DNA of 64,000 nucleotides, taken from positions 2,852,001-2,916,000 of the forward strand of contig CAJQUN010000001.1 of assembly GCA_907163345.1 (NCBI GenBank), given 5' to 3'. This DNA comes from Haberlea rhodopensis. Its lineage: Eukaryota > Streptophyta > Magnoliopsida > Lamiales > Gesneriaceae. Positions 29,841 through 40,833 of this stretch are shown here, in pieces. A program made the translations under genes and the position numbers. Under the pieces are notes generated by a model that ran no database searches, was not told the origin of the DNA, and saw nothing but the letters and a program-made list of their open reading frames with translations. Every line of letters starts with the position of its first letter. Positions within the stretch are counted from its first letter, which is position 1.

Positions 29841-32291
29841 CTATCTTCTTGAGCTTGGAGGCGGCTTGAAATCTGTCTTCTTTTCCCCCTTTTTGTCAGC
29901 AGCAATCTCTTGAAGAAATTCAACAACTTGGGCTAGCTGCGCGCTGATAGCGTCAAGACGAACGTCTTGAGCGCGGAGGGAATTAGTAACAGATGCTCTG
30001 ACTTCAGTGGCTAACTCGACCTGCTCTTTCCTCAGACTGTTCTTGTAGGAGGCTTGTTGAGAAAACAGATCGTTGATGCCGCGCTGAAGGCTTCCGATAC
30101 TGGCAGTCATCTTCTCCTTGAAAGAATCAAAGTCCAAGGTTGTGACTCTTTGACTTTGATGAACTTCTAGAATTCGTTGAGTTAAAGACAGACAGTTATC
30201 AGAAAAGTGCTGGATAGTCCGTGCCAGGGATGGAGGTGCATCCGAGAGCTGGCTGGGAGAGTGATCTGATGAGGACATAGCAGGGTCATCTTCGGCAGTA
30301 ATCGGCACGATGGAAGAAGTGGCAGCTTGATGACTTTCGGATCGGATCAGAGTGACCAGATCCGAAGAAAAACTGTGAATGAAGGCCAAATCTTCATCTG
30401 ATGGTCCCGGAGGAGAGTGGGGACTGGAAGGTTCCTCAACTTGGAGAGCTACAACCACTGTAGATACCACCAAATCCGGATCGATGAGGTCTGGTACTTC
30501 AGTTGTTGCACATGCTTCAGCTGGACTGGGTTGTGCATGGGAGGCTGATGACTTCAATGGAATAGATGTTGTCGGAGAGTCCAACAGAACATTCATTGGT
30601 TCATCATCTGTTGCAGACGGAGCATTAGGCAATGGCTGCTCCGCTGTCTGTTCTGGTACGAGTTCTGCAGGCTGATCTTCTGTCTGTTTTGCTTCAGCAG
30701 AAGGAATAACCTCGATAAATGGTTCTGCCAGAGTCTTGCTTGCAGAAGGATGATCCGGGCTTGTGGCTGGAGTGGAGATACCTAGCATCTGTCGTTGAAA
30801 ACGGACAGCTAAGGATAGAGCATGAACATCCATCTCGAGTTGAGCAATCACAGCCCCATCATCTCTGGCAGTTGGAGCAAGCGGATCGAAGTTCTTCTTT
30901 TTGGCAGTGAGAAGCAGATTGGCCAGTCTGAATCTGTGTTTTGCTGTAAATAACTCTCTGCGCTGCACCGCAAGTCGAACATCATCAGTTTCGGTTCCTT
31001 TCAGAACTTCATCTTCCATCTTCTTCAATCTGTGCAACTTACCATAGAACAGCTCAATGTGGTTGATAGTCCGGTACTGGACATATTTATCAAAGACCAC
31101 AAGGAGTTCATTTAGCTTCTCATCAACATCCTCCATAGCGATGTCGATGGCAGTCTGTGCTGCAGATTTAGGTTTAGAAGAGAGGGGTTCGGTGAGAATG
31201 GCTTTTCCCTTGCCGGTGGAGGAAGGGGACTTAATCCCTGATTGGGTATAGTCACCCAACTCAGTGATAACTATCCCTTTGACCACTGGATTGGCAGAGG
31301 GAATACTAAGGGTGACTTTGGGTGCAGGGGTTGAAGCCTGTGAAAGCTGAGTGGAGGGTTGAGGTGCAGGGGTTGCTTTAGTGGGTGGCAGTATGGGTGG
31401 AGGTAGATGTCTGGTTGGTTTGGTAATCTGGGTTCGGGGCTTTTTGGGAAGTGGCTTGGTTGGTGATGAGTGAGCAGACTGGGTTTCTTCTGAGTCAGTC
31501 TGAATGGTCAGCTTCCGCTTGACCCGAGGTTTGCGCACAGCAGCTTGTTCCTCGTCCTTCTCAATCTTTACTGCAGCCAGAGTAGTAGGAGTAGGCGGAG
31601 CACTCTTGGACTTCAGCAGTGCAAGCCCTTTGGAGTTAAGGACTTTAAAGGGGCGGAGAGCAGACGGCTTGCTCAGCTCGAGGCCTAAGGACTCCAAGAG
31701 CTTGCTGAGAGGAACAGCAAAGCATACGGCGTGCTTGGATGCAATCACCGTTTCCAGCAGTACTCCAAACAAAATCATGGACCAGTTTATCTTCTGGCCG
31801 GATACAATAGCTGCCATAGCCCTGAACTTTTCGGCGGTTACAGCATCGAAGCTTCCTGCTTTACCCAAAAGTGGCTTGGCTACCACTTCGCACAGCACCT
31901 GGAAATGGAAGAGCATTTCCTTCTTCTTAAATGAGGGTTGCAATCGGTGGCCAGAAATAGAAATCTTCCCCTGAAGATCTAAGAGAGACGCCGGAGGAGT
32001 CTGTCCGAACTCTGTCAGTCCGGAACTGGGGAGGCCAAAGGTCTTGGCCATTGTCGTTGGCGAGATCTCGAAAGATTTGCCCTTGACAGTTGTAGAGATG
32101 GATGACTTCCGGGAGACGGCGTTGGCGAACAGCTCGCGGATTTCTGGTTCATAAACAACTGTTCCGCACTCCAAAAAATTCCTTAAACCAGATGATTCCA
32201 GGGCTCTAAAAATGGACACCATCGCAGCATCTTCTGCCCTGTAAATGTCATCAAACTCAACGGAGAGTGAGTTATGAGTGATGGTAGCCAT
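29841..32291 (-). CDS. Sirevirus accessory ORF after pol (env-position protein)
   Basis: 816 residues from ATG at 32291 (MATITHNSLSVEFDD); an upstream in-frame ATG at 32420 would add 43 hydrophobic residues. Residues about 1-200 are a compact, well-composed domain (AEDAAMVSIFRALESSGLRN, then VYEPEIRELFANA, KSFEISPTTMAKTFGLPSSG, KAGSFDAVTAEKFRAMAAIV). A long Pro/Ser/Thr/Lys linker with PKKPR-type basic motifs (about 230-400) follows, then an acidic Pro-rich region and a C-terminal coiled coil (about 730-800) ending in basic residues. There is no clear transmembrane anchor, so it is unlike a classical envelope protein. From memory it resembles 'dystroglycan-like' proteins in Gesneriaceae genomes and a plant transposon protein family. 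The function is unknown. It is intact, in the same strand and order as gag-pol. Confidence 0.8.
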   Translation of the reverse strand: MATITHNSLSVEFDDIYRAEDAAMVSIFRALESSGLRNFLECGTVVYEPEIRELFANAVSRKSSISTTVKGKSFEISPTTMAKTFGLPSSGLTEFGQTPPASLLDLQGKISISGHRLQPSFKKKEMLFHFQVLCEVVAKPLLGKAGSFDAVTAEKFRAMAAIVSGQKINWSMILFGVLLETVIASKHAVCFAVPLSKLLESLGLELSKPSALRPFKVLNSKGLALLKSKSAPPTPTTLAAVKIEKDEEQAAVRKPRVKRKLTIQTDSEETQSAHSSPTKPLPKKPRTQITKPTRHLPPPILPPTKATPAPQPSTQLSQASTPAPKVTLSIPSANPVVKGIVITELGDYTQSGIKSPSSTGKGKAILTEPLSSKPKSAAQTAIDIAMEDVDEKLNELLVVFDKYVQYRTINHIELFYGKLHRLKKMEDEVLKGTETDDVRLAVQRRELFTAKHRFRLANLLLTAKKKNFDPLAPTARDDGAVIAQLEMDVHALSLAVRFQRQMLGISTPATSPDHPSASKTLAEPFIEVIPSAEAKQTEDQPAELVPEQTAEQPLPNAPSATDDEPMNVLLDSPTTSIPLKSSASHAQPSPAEACATTEVPDLIDPDLVVSTVVVALQVEEPSSPHSPPGPSDEDLAFIHSFSSDLVTLIRSESHQAATSSIVPITAEDDPAMSSSDHSPSQLSDAPPSLARTIQHFSDNCLSLTQRILEVHQSQRVTTLDFDSFKEKMTASIGSLQRGINDLFSQQASYKNSLRKEQVELATEVRASVTNSLRAQDVRLDAISAQLAQVVEFLQEIAADKKGEKKTDFKPPPSSRR

Positions 32292-32694
32292 ATGAATGGA
32301 GTTTAAAGAAAATGCGAAGAGTAGTAGAGAGTGAGAGAGTAAGAAAGTAGACAGCGGTAAATTGTAAAAAGTGAATAAGTATGAAATGTTCAGCCCGCTT
32401 AAATAGGAGAGAGAAGACACGTGTCTTTATCTCCAAGACTGAAAATTAAATAATTCAAAATAAACGGTCAGGATAAAGAAAGATAAGGCGGTTAAAGTAC
32501 AACTAGTTAAGATGGTTAATCAGTCCGGGCTATTTTAAAAAAAAATTATTGTCCAATCAGATCATAGGATAAAATCAGACTGACAAGGAGCGGTCTGAAA
32601 GTTCGGACCGGTCTGTGTCTTTCTGAACATTGTATTATCGATCTGTAGTGACAAAAATCTTCAAGTGCGAAAAGAATAAAAACATCTAAACTAA

Positions 32695-34170
32695 TTAAGA
32701 TAAGTCAATTAAACCAAGAATTTGACGGAAATAATTAAACTTAGCCTCAGGAAGTGGTTTGGTGAAGATGTCTGCTGCTTGCTGCTCTGTTGAAATGTGT
32801 TCGATCCGAATTTCCTTTTTGCCAACATGATCTCGAATAAAATGATGTCGAATATCAATGTGCTTTGTTCGAGAGTGCAAAACTGGATTATACGTTATAG
32901 CGATTGCACTTGTGTTGTCGCAAAATATCGGAGAGTCAACAGCTTGAATGCCATAGTCTTTGAGCTGGTGTTGAATCCAGAGCATTTGAGCGCAACAGCT
33001 TCCAGCGGCTAGGTATTCTGCTTCAGCTGTGGATGTGGCAATCGATGTCTGCTTTTTACTGAACCAAGAGATCAATCTTTCACCTAGAAATTGACATGTT
33101 CCACTGGTGCTTTTACGATCAATCTTACACCCAGCGTAGTCTGCGTCTGAATACCCGATCAAGCTGAAGTTTGAATCTTTGGAGTACCAAAGACCAACGT
33201 TCTGAGATCCTTTTAAATATTTCAGAATACGCTTGGCAGCAATAAAATGTGATTGCTTTGGTTCTGACTGAAATCTGGCGCACATACAGACTGAAAACAT
33301 AATATCGGGCCGGCTCGCTGTAAGATACAATAGCGATCCGATTAGTCCTCTATACATGGTTACTTCAACTGCCGTTCCCCCTTCATCTTTGTCTAACTTG
33401 ATTGTTGGACTCATTGGAGTTGATGCAGTTGAGCATGTTTCCATTCCAAATCTCTTGAGGAGCTCTTTGGTATACTTGGTCTGATTGATGAAAATGCCAT
33501 TGTTGAGCTGTTTTACTTGGAGACCCAGAAAGAATGACAATTCTCCCATCATGCTCATCTCGAACTGTCCCTGCATTAACTTAGAAAATTTCTCGCACAA
33601 TTTGGGGTTAGTTGACCCAAAGATTATGTCATCAACATAAATCTGAACTAATAGGGTATGTTCCCCCTTAATGAATTTAAAGAGAGTTTTATCTACTGAG
33701 CCGATCTGGAAATCATGGTTCAGCAGAAATTGAGATAGAGTGTCATACCAGGCTCTTGGAGCTTGTTTCAGACCATACACTGCTTTATTCAGTAGGTATA
33801 CATGATTGGGATACGAATGGTTCTGAAATCCAGGTGGTTGCTCAATGTAGACTTCTTCCTGAAGCTTTCCATTAAGAAAGGCGCTCTTAACGTCCATCTG
33901 ATACACTTTGAAGTCTTTAAATGCAGCATATGCAAGAAAGATTCGGATAGCTTCAAGTCTGGCGACTGGTGCAAATGATTCATCGAAGTCGATTCCTTCT
34001 TCTTGTCTGAATCCCTGTGCCACCAGTCTGGCTTTGTTTCTAACCACAGTTCCATCTGCGTCTAGCTTATTTCTGAAAACCCATCTGGTTCCAATAACAG
34101 GCAGATCGCTTGGTCTGGGGGTTAGACTCCAAACTTGATTTTGTTCGAATTGATTAAGCTCTTCTTGCAT
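32695..34170 (-). CDS. Sirevirus pol: reverse transcriptase and RNase H
   Basis: 491 codons. Reverse transcriptase landmarks: [54 protein letters not shown] and the catalytic [11 protein letters not shown]. RNase H follows with [45 protein letters not shown] and [12 protein letters not shown]. The stop is at 32695. It is in a different frame from the protease-integrase ORF (34122-35840): near 34166 the reading frame jumps within what relatives encode as one continuous polyprotein, so a small deletion has split pol. Confidence 0.9.
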   Translation of the reverse strand: MQEELNQFEQNQVWSLTPRPSDLPVIGTRWVFRNKLDADGTVVRNKARLVAQGFRQEEGIDFDESFAPVARLEAIRIFLAYAAFKDFKVYQMDVKSAFLNGKLQEEVYIEQPPGFQNHSYPNHVYLLNKAVYGLKQAPRAWYDTLSQFLLNHDFQIGSVDKTLFKFIKGEHTLLVQIYVDDIIFGSTNPKLCEKFSKLMQGQFEMSMMGELSFFLGLQVKQLNNGIFINQTKYTKELLKRFGMETCSTASTPMSPTIKLDKDEGGTAVEVTMYRGLIGSLLYLTASRPDIMFSVCMCARFQSEPKQSHFIAAKRILKYLKGSQNVGLWYSKDSNFSLIGYSDADYAGCKIDRKSTSGTCQFLGERLISWFSKKQTSIATSTAEAEYLAAGSCCAQMLWIQHQLKDYGIQAVDSPIFCDNTSAIAITYNPVLHSRTKHIDIRHHFIRDHVGKKEIRIEHISTEQQAADIFTKPLPEAKFNYFRQILGLIDLS

Positions 34171-35840
34171 TTAATCCAGTTGAAGTCAGTCAGAGCTTCA
34201 TCGATCTTCTTGGGTTCCAGAGTTGAGATGAAAGCAGCATGAGTGAACTCATCCATCATCTGTCCTCTGGTTCTGATCGGTGCAGAAGGACTACCAATCA
34301 CTAGATTAGGTGGATGCTTCTTAGTCCATCGATAGCTTGACTCTGGATTGTCTGGTTCGGTCGGATGAACAGTAGCAGCATGATCTGCATTTACTTTAAT
34401 ATTTGAGTCAGGAGCATCCGGATCAGCTCGATCTGAAGAAGCTTCAATGGCCTGATCCGGTCTGTCTGGTACTTCTGGTTCTGGTGGATTGTCTCTTGAC
34501 CTGTTAGCTACAATCTCATCATCACTGTTAGTTTCGAGATGGATATTTTCCATCTGATTTTGAATTGAATCTTTGTTGCCCTCAACACATAATGATTCAT
34601 CAAAAACTATATGAACAGATTCTTCTACAGTTAAAGTTCGATTATTAAAAACTCGATAAGCTTTGCTAATTGATGAATATCCTAAGAATATACCATTATC
34701 TGACTTAGCTTCAAATGCTGTAAGATGACTCTTACCATTGTTGTGAACGAAGCATTTACAGCCAAATACATGAAAGTGAGAAACAGATGGTCTGTTACCA
34801 GTCCATATTTCATATGGAGTGAGATTCAGCTTCTTGTTAATCATAGATCGGTTTTGAGTGTAGCAAGCAGTATTTACAGCTTCTGCCCAGAACTTTTGAG
34901 AGATTCCAGAATCAGCAAGCATTGTTCTTGCTGCTTCCTTGAGCGTTCTGTTTCTTCGTTCTGCAACTCCATTCTGTTGAGGAGTTCTGGCGGCTGAAAA
35001 CTCATGCTTGATTCCATGATCTTCTAGAAAGGATTCAAGATTCTGATTTGAAAACTCAGTGCCTTTGTCACTTCGAATCCTGTCTATGCTGGATGATTTC
35101 TCGTTCTGAGTGCGTTTCAGCAGCTTGATCAACTTCGGACCGGTCTGATCTTTACTGCTCAAAAATATAGTCCATGTAAAGCGTGAGTAATCATCAATAA
35201 CAACAAGAGTATACCGCATTCCCCCTAAACTTGTTATTGGTATAGGACCAAACAAGTCCATATGCAGTAATTCTAAACAGCGGGAGGAGGATTTGGCATT
35301 CTTGTTTTTGAAGGATGATCTGATCTGTTTGCCCATTTGGCAAGCTTCGCAGATCTTATCCTTAGCAAAATCGATCTTGGGCAGACCGATAACTAAATCA
35401 TGTTTACACAGGCTAGCAATGGTCTTAAAGTTGATATGATTCAAGCGCTTATGCCATAGCCAGTGTTTATTATCATTGTTAGCGATGAAGCAAGTAGGAT
35501 TATCAGGTTGAGCATGATTCCAGTTAATCTTATATGTGTTTCCATTCCTGATTCCTACGAGCATGGTTATACCGTCTGATGATTTAACAGTGCAAGTGTG
35601 TTTGTGAAATTCTACAGCATAACCATTATCACAGAGTTGACTGATACTAATCAGATTATAGCACAGATTTTCAACTAACAGCACATCATTGATAATAATG
35701 TTACCATGGACAATCTTACCCTTGCCCACGGTCTTACCCTTTGAGTTATCTCCGAAGATGATCTTGGGTCCAGTGCATTCTGTGACTTCAGACAGCAGCT
35801 TGATGTTTCCAGTCATGTGACGAGAACACCCGCTGTCCAA
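34122..35840 (-). CDS. Sirevirus pol: protease and integrase
   Basis: The frame is open upstream to about 35870 ([20 protein letters not shown]), so 35840 is only the first start-like codon. Order: protease ([10 protein letters not shown]), pre-integrase zinc region ([16 protein letters not shown] and CEACQMGKQ), integrase DDE ([32 protein letters not shown]), C-terminal GCKCFVHNN ... [20 protein letters not shown] block and an acidic linker ([13 protein letters not shown]). It ends by frameshift at 34122-34170 just before the reverse transcriptase. Gag and pol are separated by stops, so expression would need recoding or splicing. Confidence 0.9.
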   Translation of the reverse strand: MDSGCSRHMTGNIKLLSEVTECTGPKIIFGDNSKGKTVGKGKIVHGNIIINDVLLVENLCYNLISISQLCDNGYAVEFHKHTCTVKSSDGITMLVGIRNGNTYKINWNHAQPDNPTCFIANNDNKHWLWHKRLNHINFKTIASLCKHDLVIGLPKIDFAKDKICEACQMGKQIRSSFKNKNAKSSSRCLELLHMDLFGPIPITSLGGMRYTLVVIDDYSRFTWTIFLSSKDQTGPKLIKLLKRTQNEKSSSIDRIRSDKGTEFSNQNLESFLEDHGIKHEFSAARTPQQNGVAERRNRTLKEAARTMLADSGISQKFWAEAVNTACYTQNRSMINKKLNLTPYEIWTGNRPSVSHFHVFGCKCFVHNNGKSHLTAFEAKSDNGIFLGYSSISKAYRVFNNRTLTVEESVHIVFDESLCVEGNKDSIQNQMENIHLETNSDDEIVANRSRDNPPEPEVPDRPDQAIEASSDRADPDAPDSNIKVNADHAATVHPTEPDNPESSYRWTKKHPPNLVIGSPSAPIRTRGQMMDEFTHAAFISTLEPKKIDEALTDFNWIKCKKSLINSNKIKFGV

Positions 35841-35905
35841 GTACCAATATGATGCGAGATTCTTCTGTACCTGTCATCACACATATTTATTGTTGGTACC
35901 CAATC

Positions 35906-37858
35906 CTATTTGGGTCCAGAACGGATTAGCCCTTTGGGAACCCACACCTGTATCAGCTTTATTGGCTTGTGTGTGTAGGGTGTGCTATGTGCTGGTCTGT
36001 TTCGATGTTGTGTGTGATAATGTGTGTGCTGTGAAAACCTTTGATTTTCATAAGGTAGTCTATATCTTCGTTGAATCGGTTTTGAGTTATAGTAATTGTA
36101 TTGTCTTCCTTGCCTTCGATCTTGCACCTTTGGATTTGGTCTGATAGATGCAAATCTTGCTGGTGCCTTATCGTTGGCTTGGTCGGCATAACCAATTCCT
36201 TTTCTCAGATTTTGATTCACGTAAGAGACTCCTGTTTGAATCTTAGGTGCTTCAGTTTCATATACTGTGCTGGATTTGACAAATGTCATTTGTTTGACTT
36301 GATTCTTTACCAGCAACAGCTCAGATTCATCTTTGGTGCAATTTTTGGTGTCAAAGCCTATGCCGGTGAAATCACCGATATTTCTTTGAGCTTCTTGTAA
36401 TTCTTCCAAGGATGTTCTGGATTTTGTCCATGTTTTGAATATATGTGAGAGCTTAGCATTTTGTGTGCTAATTCTCTTATTTTCTTCATGGAGCTGATCA
36501 TAAGAGATTTTCAGCTTTTTCAGCTCGATCTGGAGATTTTTGCACTCACCCTGCTCAGAGCAGCTTGGTTTGTTGTGCTCATCCATTTGAGTACTGATTT
36601 TGGCTTTATTCTTCTCAAATGATTCAGCTAAGATCCTATAATCATTAGCCATGTCTTGCAGTGCGGACATGAGCTCTTCTCGTGTAAAATCATTTGATTC
36701 AAAGTCGAATACCTCATCTGTCTGACTCATTTCTTCATCTGCCATCAGACATTGAACCTCTTCTTCGCTTTCGCTGGAAGAATATTCAGAGCTGTCTGAA
36801 TCGGAGTCAGTCTGAGCCCATTTGCTGTTTCCTTCTTCAGCAACTAGAACTTTTTGGGATTTTCCATGATTCTTGCGATCTTTGTGGTGCTTCTTCTTTC
36901 TATCATCATGATGATTCTCTTTCCGTTCTTCTTTCTTCGGTCTGGTGCAATCTGCAATAAAGTGTCCGGTCTTACCACAATTGTAGCAAGCCTGATCGTT
37001 AACAGTATCATCTTTTCTTGATTTATAATGATGAGAGGGTTTGAAGTTCCTCTTATTTTTAGACATAAATTTACCGAATTTCTTTATAAATAATGGCATA
37101 GCATCGTTACTCATCTGTTCAGCAGATCGGTCTGATGTTGAAGCGATCTGGTCTGGGATGGCTGCCAGGGCCTTGTTGGGTTGAGAGATGAATGGCTCTG
37201 CTTCACCTCTGCTTATTAGTTCAAACTCATAGGCCTTAAGATCTGCAAACAGATCATGAAGTTCAACCTTGTTAAGGTCTTTTGATTCCCTCATGGCAAT
37301 GGTCTTTACATCCCATTCCTTTGGCAGAGCTCTCATTACTTTCAGAGCGATTTCTCTGTTAGAATATTCCTTCCCCAGACCATTCAGTTCATTTATGATG
37401 CTGGTGACTCTTTCATCAAACTCATTTAGAGTTTCACCACTTTTCATCTTTATGCTCTCAAATCTTTGAAGAGCCACAGTTAACTTGTTTTCTTTGGTCT
37501 GGTCGTTGCCTTCACATAGCTGTGCTATCTTCTCCCAAATTTCTTTGGCAGTAGAGCACATTTTGATTTTGCTGAACATGTTTTTGTCCAAAGTTTTGAA
37601 CAAGATGTCTTTGGCCACATTATCGAGGTTAGCCTTCTTTCTATCCTCATTCGTCCAGAGGGATCTGTCTTTTTCTACCATTTGTGGTTCTCCACTGGTA
37701 GTGGCGACTGCTGTATTTATTTTTAGGATCTTCATTGGTCCATCAGTGATGACGAACCACATGTCGTCATCCTGAGCTGCCAGGTGAGCTTGCATTCTGA
37801 TTCTCCAGTCATCATAGTCTTTCTTTGAGAACATGGGGATTTTGTTGAATGATGCCAT
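35906..37858 (-). CDS. Sirevirus-like Copia gag (right copy)
   Basis: 650 residues, co-linear with the left copy at 26403-28355. CCHC knuckle CYNCGKTGHFIADC; acidic Ser/Glu tract; coiled-coil region. Differences from the left copy include FSKKDYDD against FSKEDYDD, MWFVITDG against MWFIITDG, KENHHDD against KEKHHDD, and GIGYADQ against GIGYVDQ, about ten in all, which shows the two are separate genomic copies rather than a very recent duplication. It is in the correct order behind the 5' LTR and primer site. Confidence 0.9.
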   Translation of the reverse strand: MASFNKIPMFSKKDYDDWRIRMQAHLAAQDDDMWFVITDGPMKILKINTAVATTSGEPQMVEKDRSLWTNEDRKKANLDNVAKDILFKTLDKNMFSKIKMCSTAKEIWEKIAQLCEGNDQTKENKLTVALQRFESIKMKSGETLNEFDERVTSIINELNGLGKEYSNREIALKVMRALPKEWDVKTIAMRESKDLNKVELHDLFADLKAYEFELISRGEAEPFISQPNKALAAIPDQIASTSDRSAEQMSNDAMPLFIKKFGKFMSKNKRNFKPSHHYKSRKDDTVNDQACYNCGKTGHFIADCTRPKKEERKENHHDDRKKKHHKDRKNHGKSQKVLVAEEGNSKWAQTDSDSDSSEYSSSESEEEVQCLMADEEMSQTDEVFDFESNDFTREELMSALQDMANDYRILAESFEKNKAKISTQMDEHNKPSCSEQGECKNLQIELKKLKISYDQLHEENKRISTQNAKLSHIFKTWTKSRTSLEELQEAQRNIGDFTGIGFDTKNCTKDESELLLVKNQVKQMTFVKSSTVYETEAPKIQTGVSYVNQNLRKGIGYADQANDKAPARFASIRPNPKVQDRRQGRQYNYYNSKPIQRRYRLPYENQRFSQHTHYHTQHRNRPAHSTPYTHKPIKLIQVWVPKGLIRSGPK

Positions 37859-37886
37859 CAGCTTAATAGTCTTTGTGCTGATTAAG

Positions 37887-37907
37887 ATAACCTGGCTCTG
37901 ATACCAC
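37887..37907 (-). other. Primer binding site of the right Sirevirus
   Basis: Minus strand TGGTATCAGAGCCAGG immediately after the 5' LTR, identical to that of the left element. Confidence 0.85.
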
Positions 37908-37908
37908 T

Positions 37909-39079
37909 TGTTAGGATCGGTCCGGAGTGTTTAGAGGGGGGGGGGGGGGTGAATGAACACTCCTTACAAAATTTATCCCTTGTGAATTCTTTCGGATTAG
38001 TGAAAGAAATCTGTTACTTAATCAACTCTTTGAACAGAACAGACCACTAAGAAGTAAGTGCGGAAACGGTCTGCTCTTGTATAAGTAAGAACAGCTCGAT
38101 GGCTAAGTGCAGAATGATAAAACACAGGATATGTTTCTGGAAGTTCGAAGGTGGTGTAATCCTTCTACGTCTCCCCTTCTTCCAATTAAGGAAGGTTTAT
38201 ACTAGAAGACTTTGATTTATACAATCCTGTTGTACAAACCCGATTCAGGCTGGATTTACCTCACTACCAGTCTGAAACTCCTAGTCACTCAACCTGCTCA
38301 GACACACTCTGTCTGACAGTTACAATATGTTGCTCACTTCTATTTTTCAATGCACAATGCGCACAGTGATCCTACAATGATCAAATGTTGCAAAGTAATT
38401 GCGCTTAAATAAATAACTTCAGCTCGAAAGCTTCTGAACTTTGTAAGCGTGTGCTGTTTTGCTTTCTAGTATATTTTTCAATTGATCAGCGCGAGTTGTA
38501 GAGTCGAGAGTCTTTTTCTTCTATTTGTTGCATCCTTTTATAGTTGAAGGTAGCAACGGCATTGTTTCCCTTAATGTGCAACTATGACTCTTTTTAAACT
38601 CTAAGAAAGCTACTGTCTTCTTCTTCAGGATACTTGCCGTTCTGGTATATGCTTTCGGCGACTGTCAGGTAAGCTCTTCTTTGTCTTCTTACCTATTATG
38701 GCAATCTTCAGTCTTTGGTCCATTGTAGCATTAATTGCAGCATTAAATGCTGCAATAAATAACCGTTGATGATTCGGACTGAGAAGCCATCTTATATGTA
38801 TCCTTGACTGCTCTGATCTGATAAAGGTTGAGATCGATCTGAAGCATCGATCTAGTCAGTCTGGAATCCATCGATCCGGTCTGATATGTAATATTCTTTA
38901 TCAGTTTGCTCTGTTTTGTCCGATCGATCTGGTATGCCTAATTTCCATCGATCCGGTCTGAAATGCTTTGCCATCTTGCTCTGTTAAGTCCGATCGATCT
39001 GGTCAGTCTGATTTCTATCGATCCGGTCTGAACTGTTTTGTCATCTTTAAAATCTCATCGATAAGGTCCGGAACTAACA
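37909..39079 (-). repeat. 5' LTR of the right Sirevirus
   Basis: 1171 bp, TGTTAGGATCGG ... CCGGAACTAACA on +. Contains a 14-G run (about 37936-37949) and the three U3 repeats with ATCGATCCGGTCTGA. It abuts the resumed pararetrovirus at 39080. Confidence 0.92.
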
Positions 39080-39510
39080 GAAACAATTTCCTACAGACAT
39101 TCAAGCGGTTCACACAAGAGAACGAGACCAGGAGACTTATTTTCACAACCCTTTGTGATCATATGATTATGGTGCAGCGACTACGGGAGGCGTTTCACAG
39201 AAAATTCCCTATTAGTTTTCGCAACAAGCGTGGTGATGAAGGAAAACTTCGACACCCAAAGATGAAAGATCAGTGGAAATTTGGAGAGACAATTATTCAG
39301 TTCCGACAACAAGGTCCTAGTGAAAAGGATTCTCAAACTTTTGACTGGGTTAATATCATGTCTTTCAGAGAGCAGGATGAGGAAAGAGTAACTCCAGAAA
39401 CCGTGTTGCTACTGAAATGCGTTACGAGAAGAGGTTCCACAACCTGAAACTACCCTCGAAGAGCGAATCACTCTAGAGGATGAAAAAAGGAAGATTTGTA
39501 GGAACTACAA
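39080..39510 (+). pseudogene. Pararetrovirus protease-polymerase linker region
   Basis: Coding in the frame that ends at 39447, from NNFLQTFKRFTQENETRRL onward, then shifts frame near 39440 (EERITLEDEKRK). It corresponds to the region between the protease and the reverse transcriptase fingers in caulimovirid polyproteins. Codons upstream of 39080 in the same frame belong to the Sirevirus LTR and are not viral. Confidence 0.65.
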
Positions 39511-40400
39511 CGAGTATCCACTAGCATGGTGGAACAAAAATGAGCTCAGAGCTACTTTAAAAGTGAAAACTGGAAAAGAGAATGAGTTTGTTCGGTACAG
39601 GCCGATCCCCATGAACCAGGAAGATCGGAAGGATATGTTGATCATACTAAAGGAACATCTTGACCTTAAGTTAATCTCAACATGTATTTCTCCATACAGT
39701 AGCCCAGGATTTCTTGTTCGAAATCATGGAGAAATTAAACGATGAAAGTCGAGATTCGGTGGATATTTTATCCCAAGCAGAGAACATTTGGTAAATAGCA
39801 TCAAGAGTGCAAAAGTGTTTTCTAAGTTCGATTGTAAGTCTGGGTTCTACCAGATTAAAATGGAGGATGCAAGCAGAAAATTCACAGCATTCTCCACACC
39901 ACAATGACATTATATCTGGAATGTAATGCCAATGGGATTAGCAAATGCGCCCCAGATATATCAAAGAAAGATGGATAATCTTTTCAAAGATTACTTCAGC
40001 TTCATGTTCGTGTATATTGACGACATCCTTATAGCGTCAAAAAACATGAAAGAGCATATTAAACATTTGGAAATATTTTCAGATGTTTGTTACAAAGCAG
40101 TATTAGTGCTTTCCGAAAAGAAAGCAGTGATTGCTACAAGACAAATCGAGTTCCTTGGAGTCGAGATCGACGAATCTGGAATTATCCTGCAAAATCATAT
40201 TGTTGAAAAAGTACAAGGATATCCGGATGACCTCAAGGATTTAAAACAACTTCAGAGTTTTTTAGGAGTTGTTAATTTTGCCGGGATGTTTATCAACAAT
40301 CTAGCAAACCACAGGAAGGTGTTCAGTCCATTACTCAAAAAGATGTTAAGTTTGAGTGGAATGAAGATCACAGACAAGCTGTCAAACAGCTAAAGGAGGT
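39510..40400 (+). pseudogene. Pararetrovirus reverse transcriptase
   Basis: N-terminal fingers in 39563-39745 (VRYRPIPMNQEDRKDM, CISPYSSPGFLVRN), interrupted by a TGA at 39743. The palm continues (SKFDCKSGFYQIKM), a second TGA near 39904 follows, then 39926-40393 with MPMGLANAPQIYQRKMD, the catalytic YIDDIL near 40014, and QIEFLGVEID. This is the caulimovirid/Metaviridae-type reverse transcriptase that copies pregenomic RNA. The two stops and a frame change at 40393 make it inactive. Confidence 0.85.
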
Positions 40401-40833
40401 TTGCAGGCAACTACCAAAGCTTGCAATACCAAACGACGAAGATGAACTGATATTATACACAGATGCCAGTGATCATTGGTGGGCTGCAGTTCTCATGAAA
40501 ATTACACCAGAAGGAGAAGTGTCATGCAGATATTGCAGTGGGCTATTTGATAACAACGAAGTTATCAGATGACACATCAACGAGAAGGAGTTCTTTGCTG
40601 TTCGAAAGGCTTTTAAGAAATGGCCACTTTTCCTACTTGCAAAGAAATTTATCTTAAAAATAGATAATACGAGTGTCAAAGCCTTTTTAAAAAATAAAAT
40701 TGAATCAAAACCAGAAAAGGCTAGACTTTTAAGATGGCAAGCTGAATGCCAATATTATGATTATGATATTGTCATTGTAAAATCTGATAAAAATATAATT
40801 GCAGATTTTTTGACAAGAGATGGAAGCGAGTGA
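40400..40833 (+). pseudogene. Pararetrovirus RNase H
   Basis: Shifted frame after the reverse transcriptase: LPKLAIPNDEDELILYTDAS, with the first catalytic Asp in YTDASDHWWAA, then INEKEFFAVRKAFKKW and FILKIDNTSVKAF, ending IVKSDKNIIADFLTR. A TGA lies at about 40570. The polyprotein ends at 40833, overlapping the next ORF by a few bases. Confidence 0.78.

Larger units (their letters stand above)
28406..39079 (-). mobile_element. Right Sirevirus-like Copia element, full length with accessory ORF
   Basis: Complete minus-strand element: 5' LTR 37909-39079, primer site about 37887-37907, gag 37858-35906, pol 35840-32695 (with a frameshift near 34166), accessory ORF 32291-29841, purine tract, 3' LTR 28406-29571. 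It is about 10.7 kb. A large element with long LTRs, an extended gag and an extra ORF after pol matches the Sirevirus (Maximus/SIRE) lineage of Copia. Its right end lies directly against pararetrovirus sequence at 39080, the original insertion target. The left target duplication cannot be tested because a second element follows through the shared LTR. Confidence 0.88.

Noticed and set aside
30379..31974. + ORFs of 63-156 codons opposite the Sirevirus accessory ORF
   Set aside because: Shadows in a codon-biased, Ser/Pro-rich region; the minus frame of 816 codons is the real one.
38968..39447. 159-codon ORF read as a single gene
   Set aside because: Its first 37 or so codons are Sirevirus LTR sequence (up to 39079). 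Only the remainder is viral, so the apparent fusion is an artefact of insertion.
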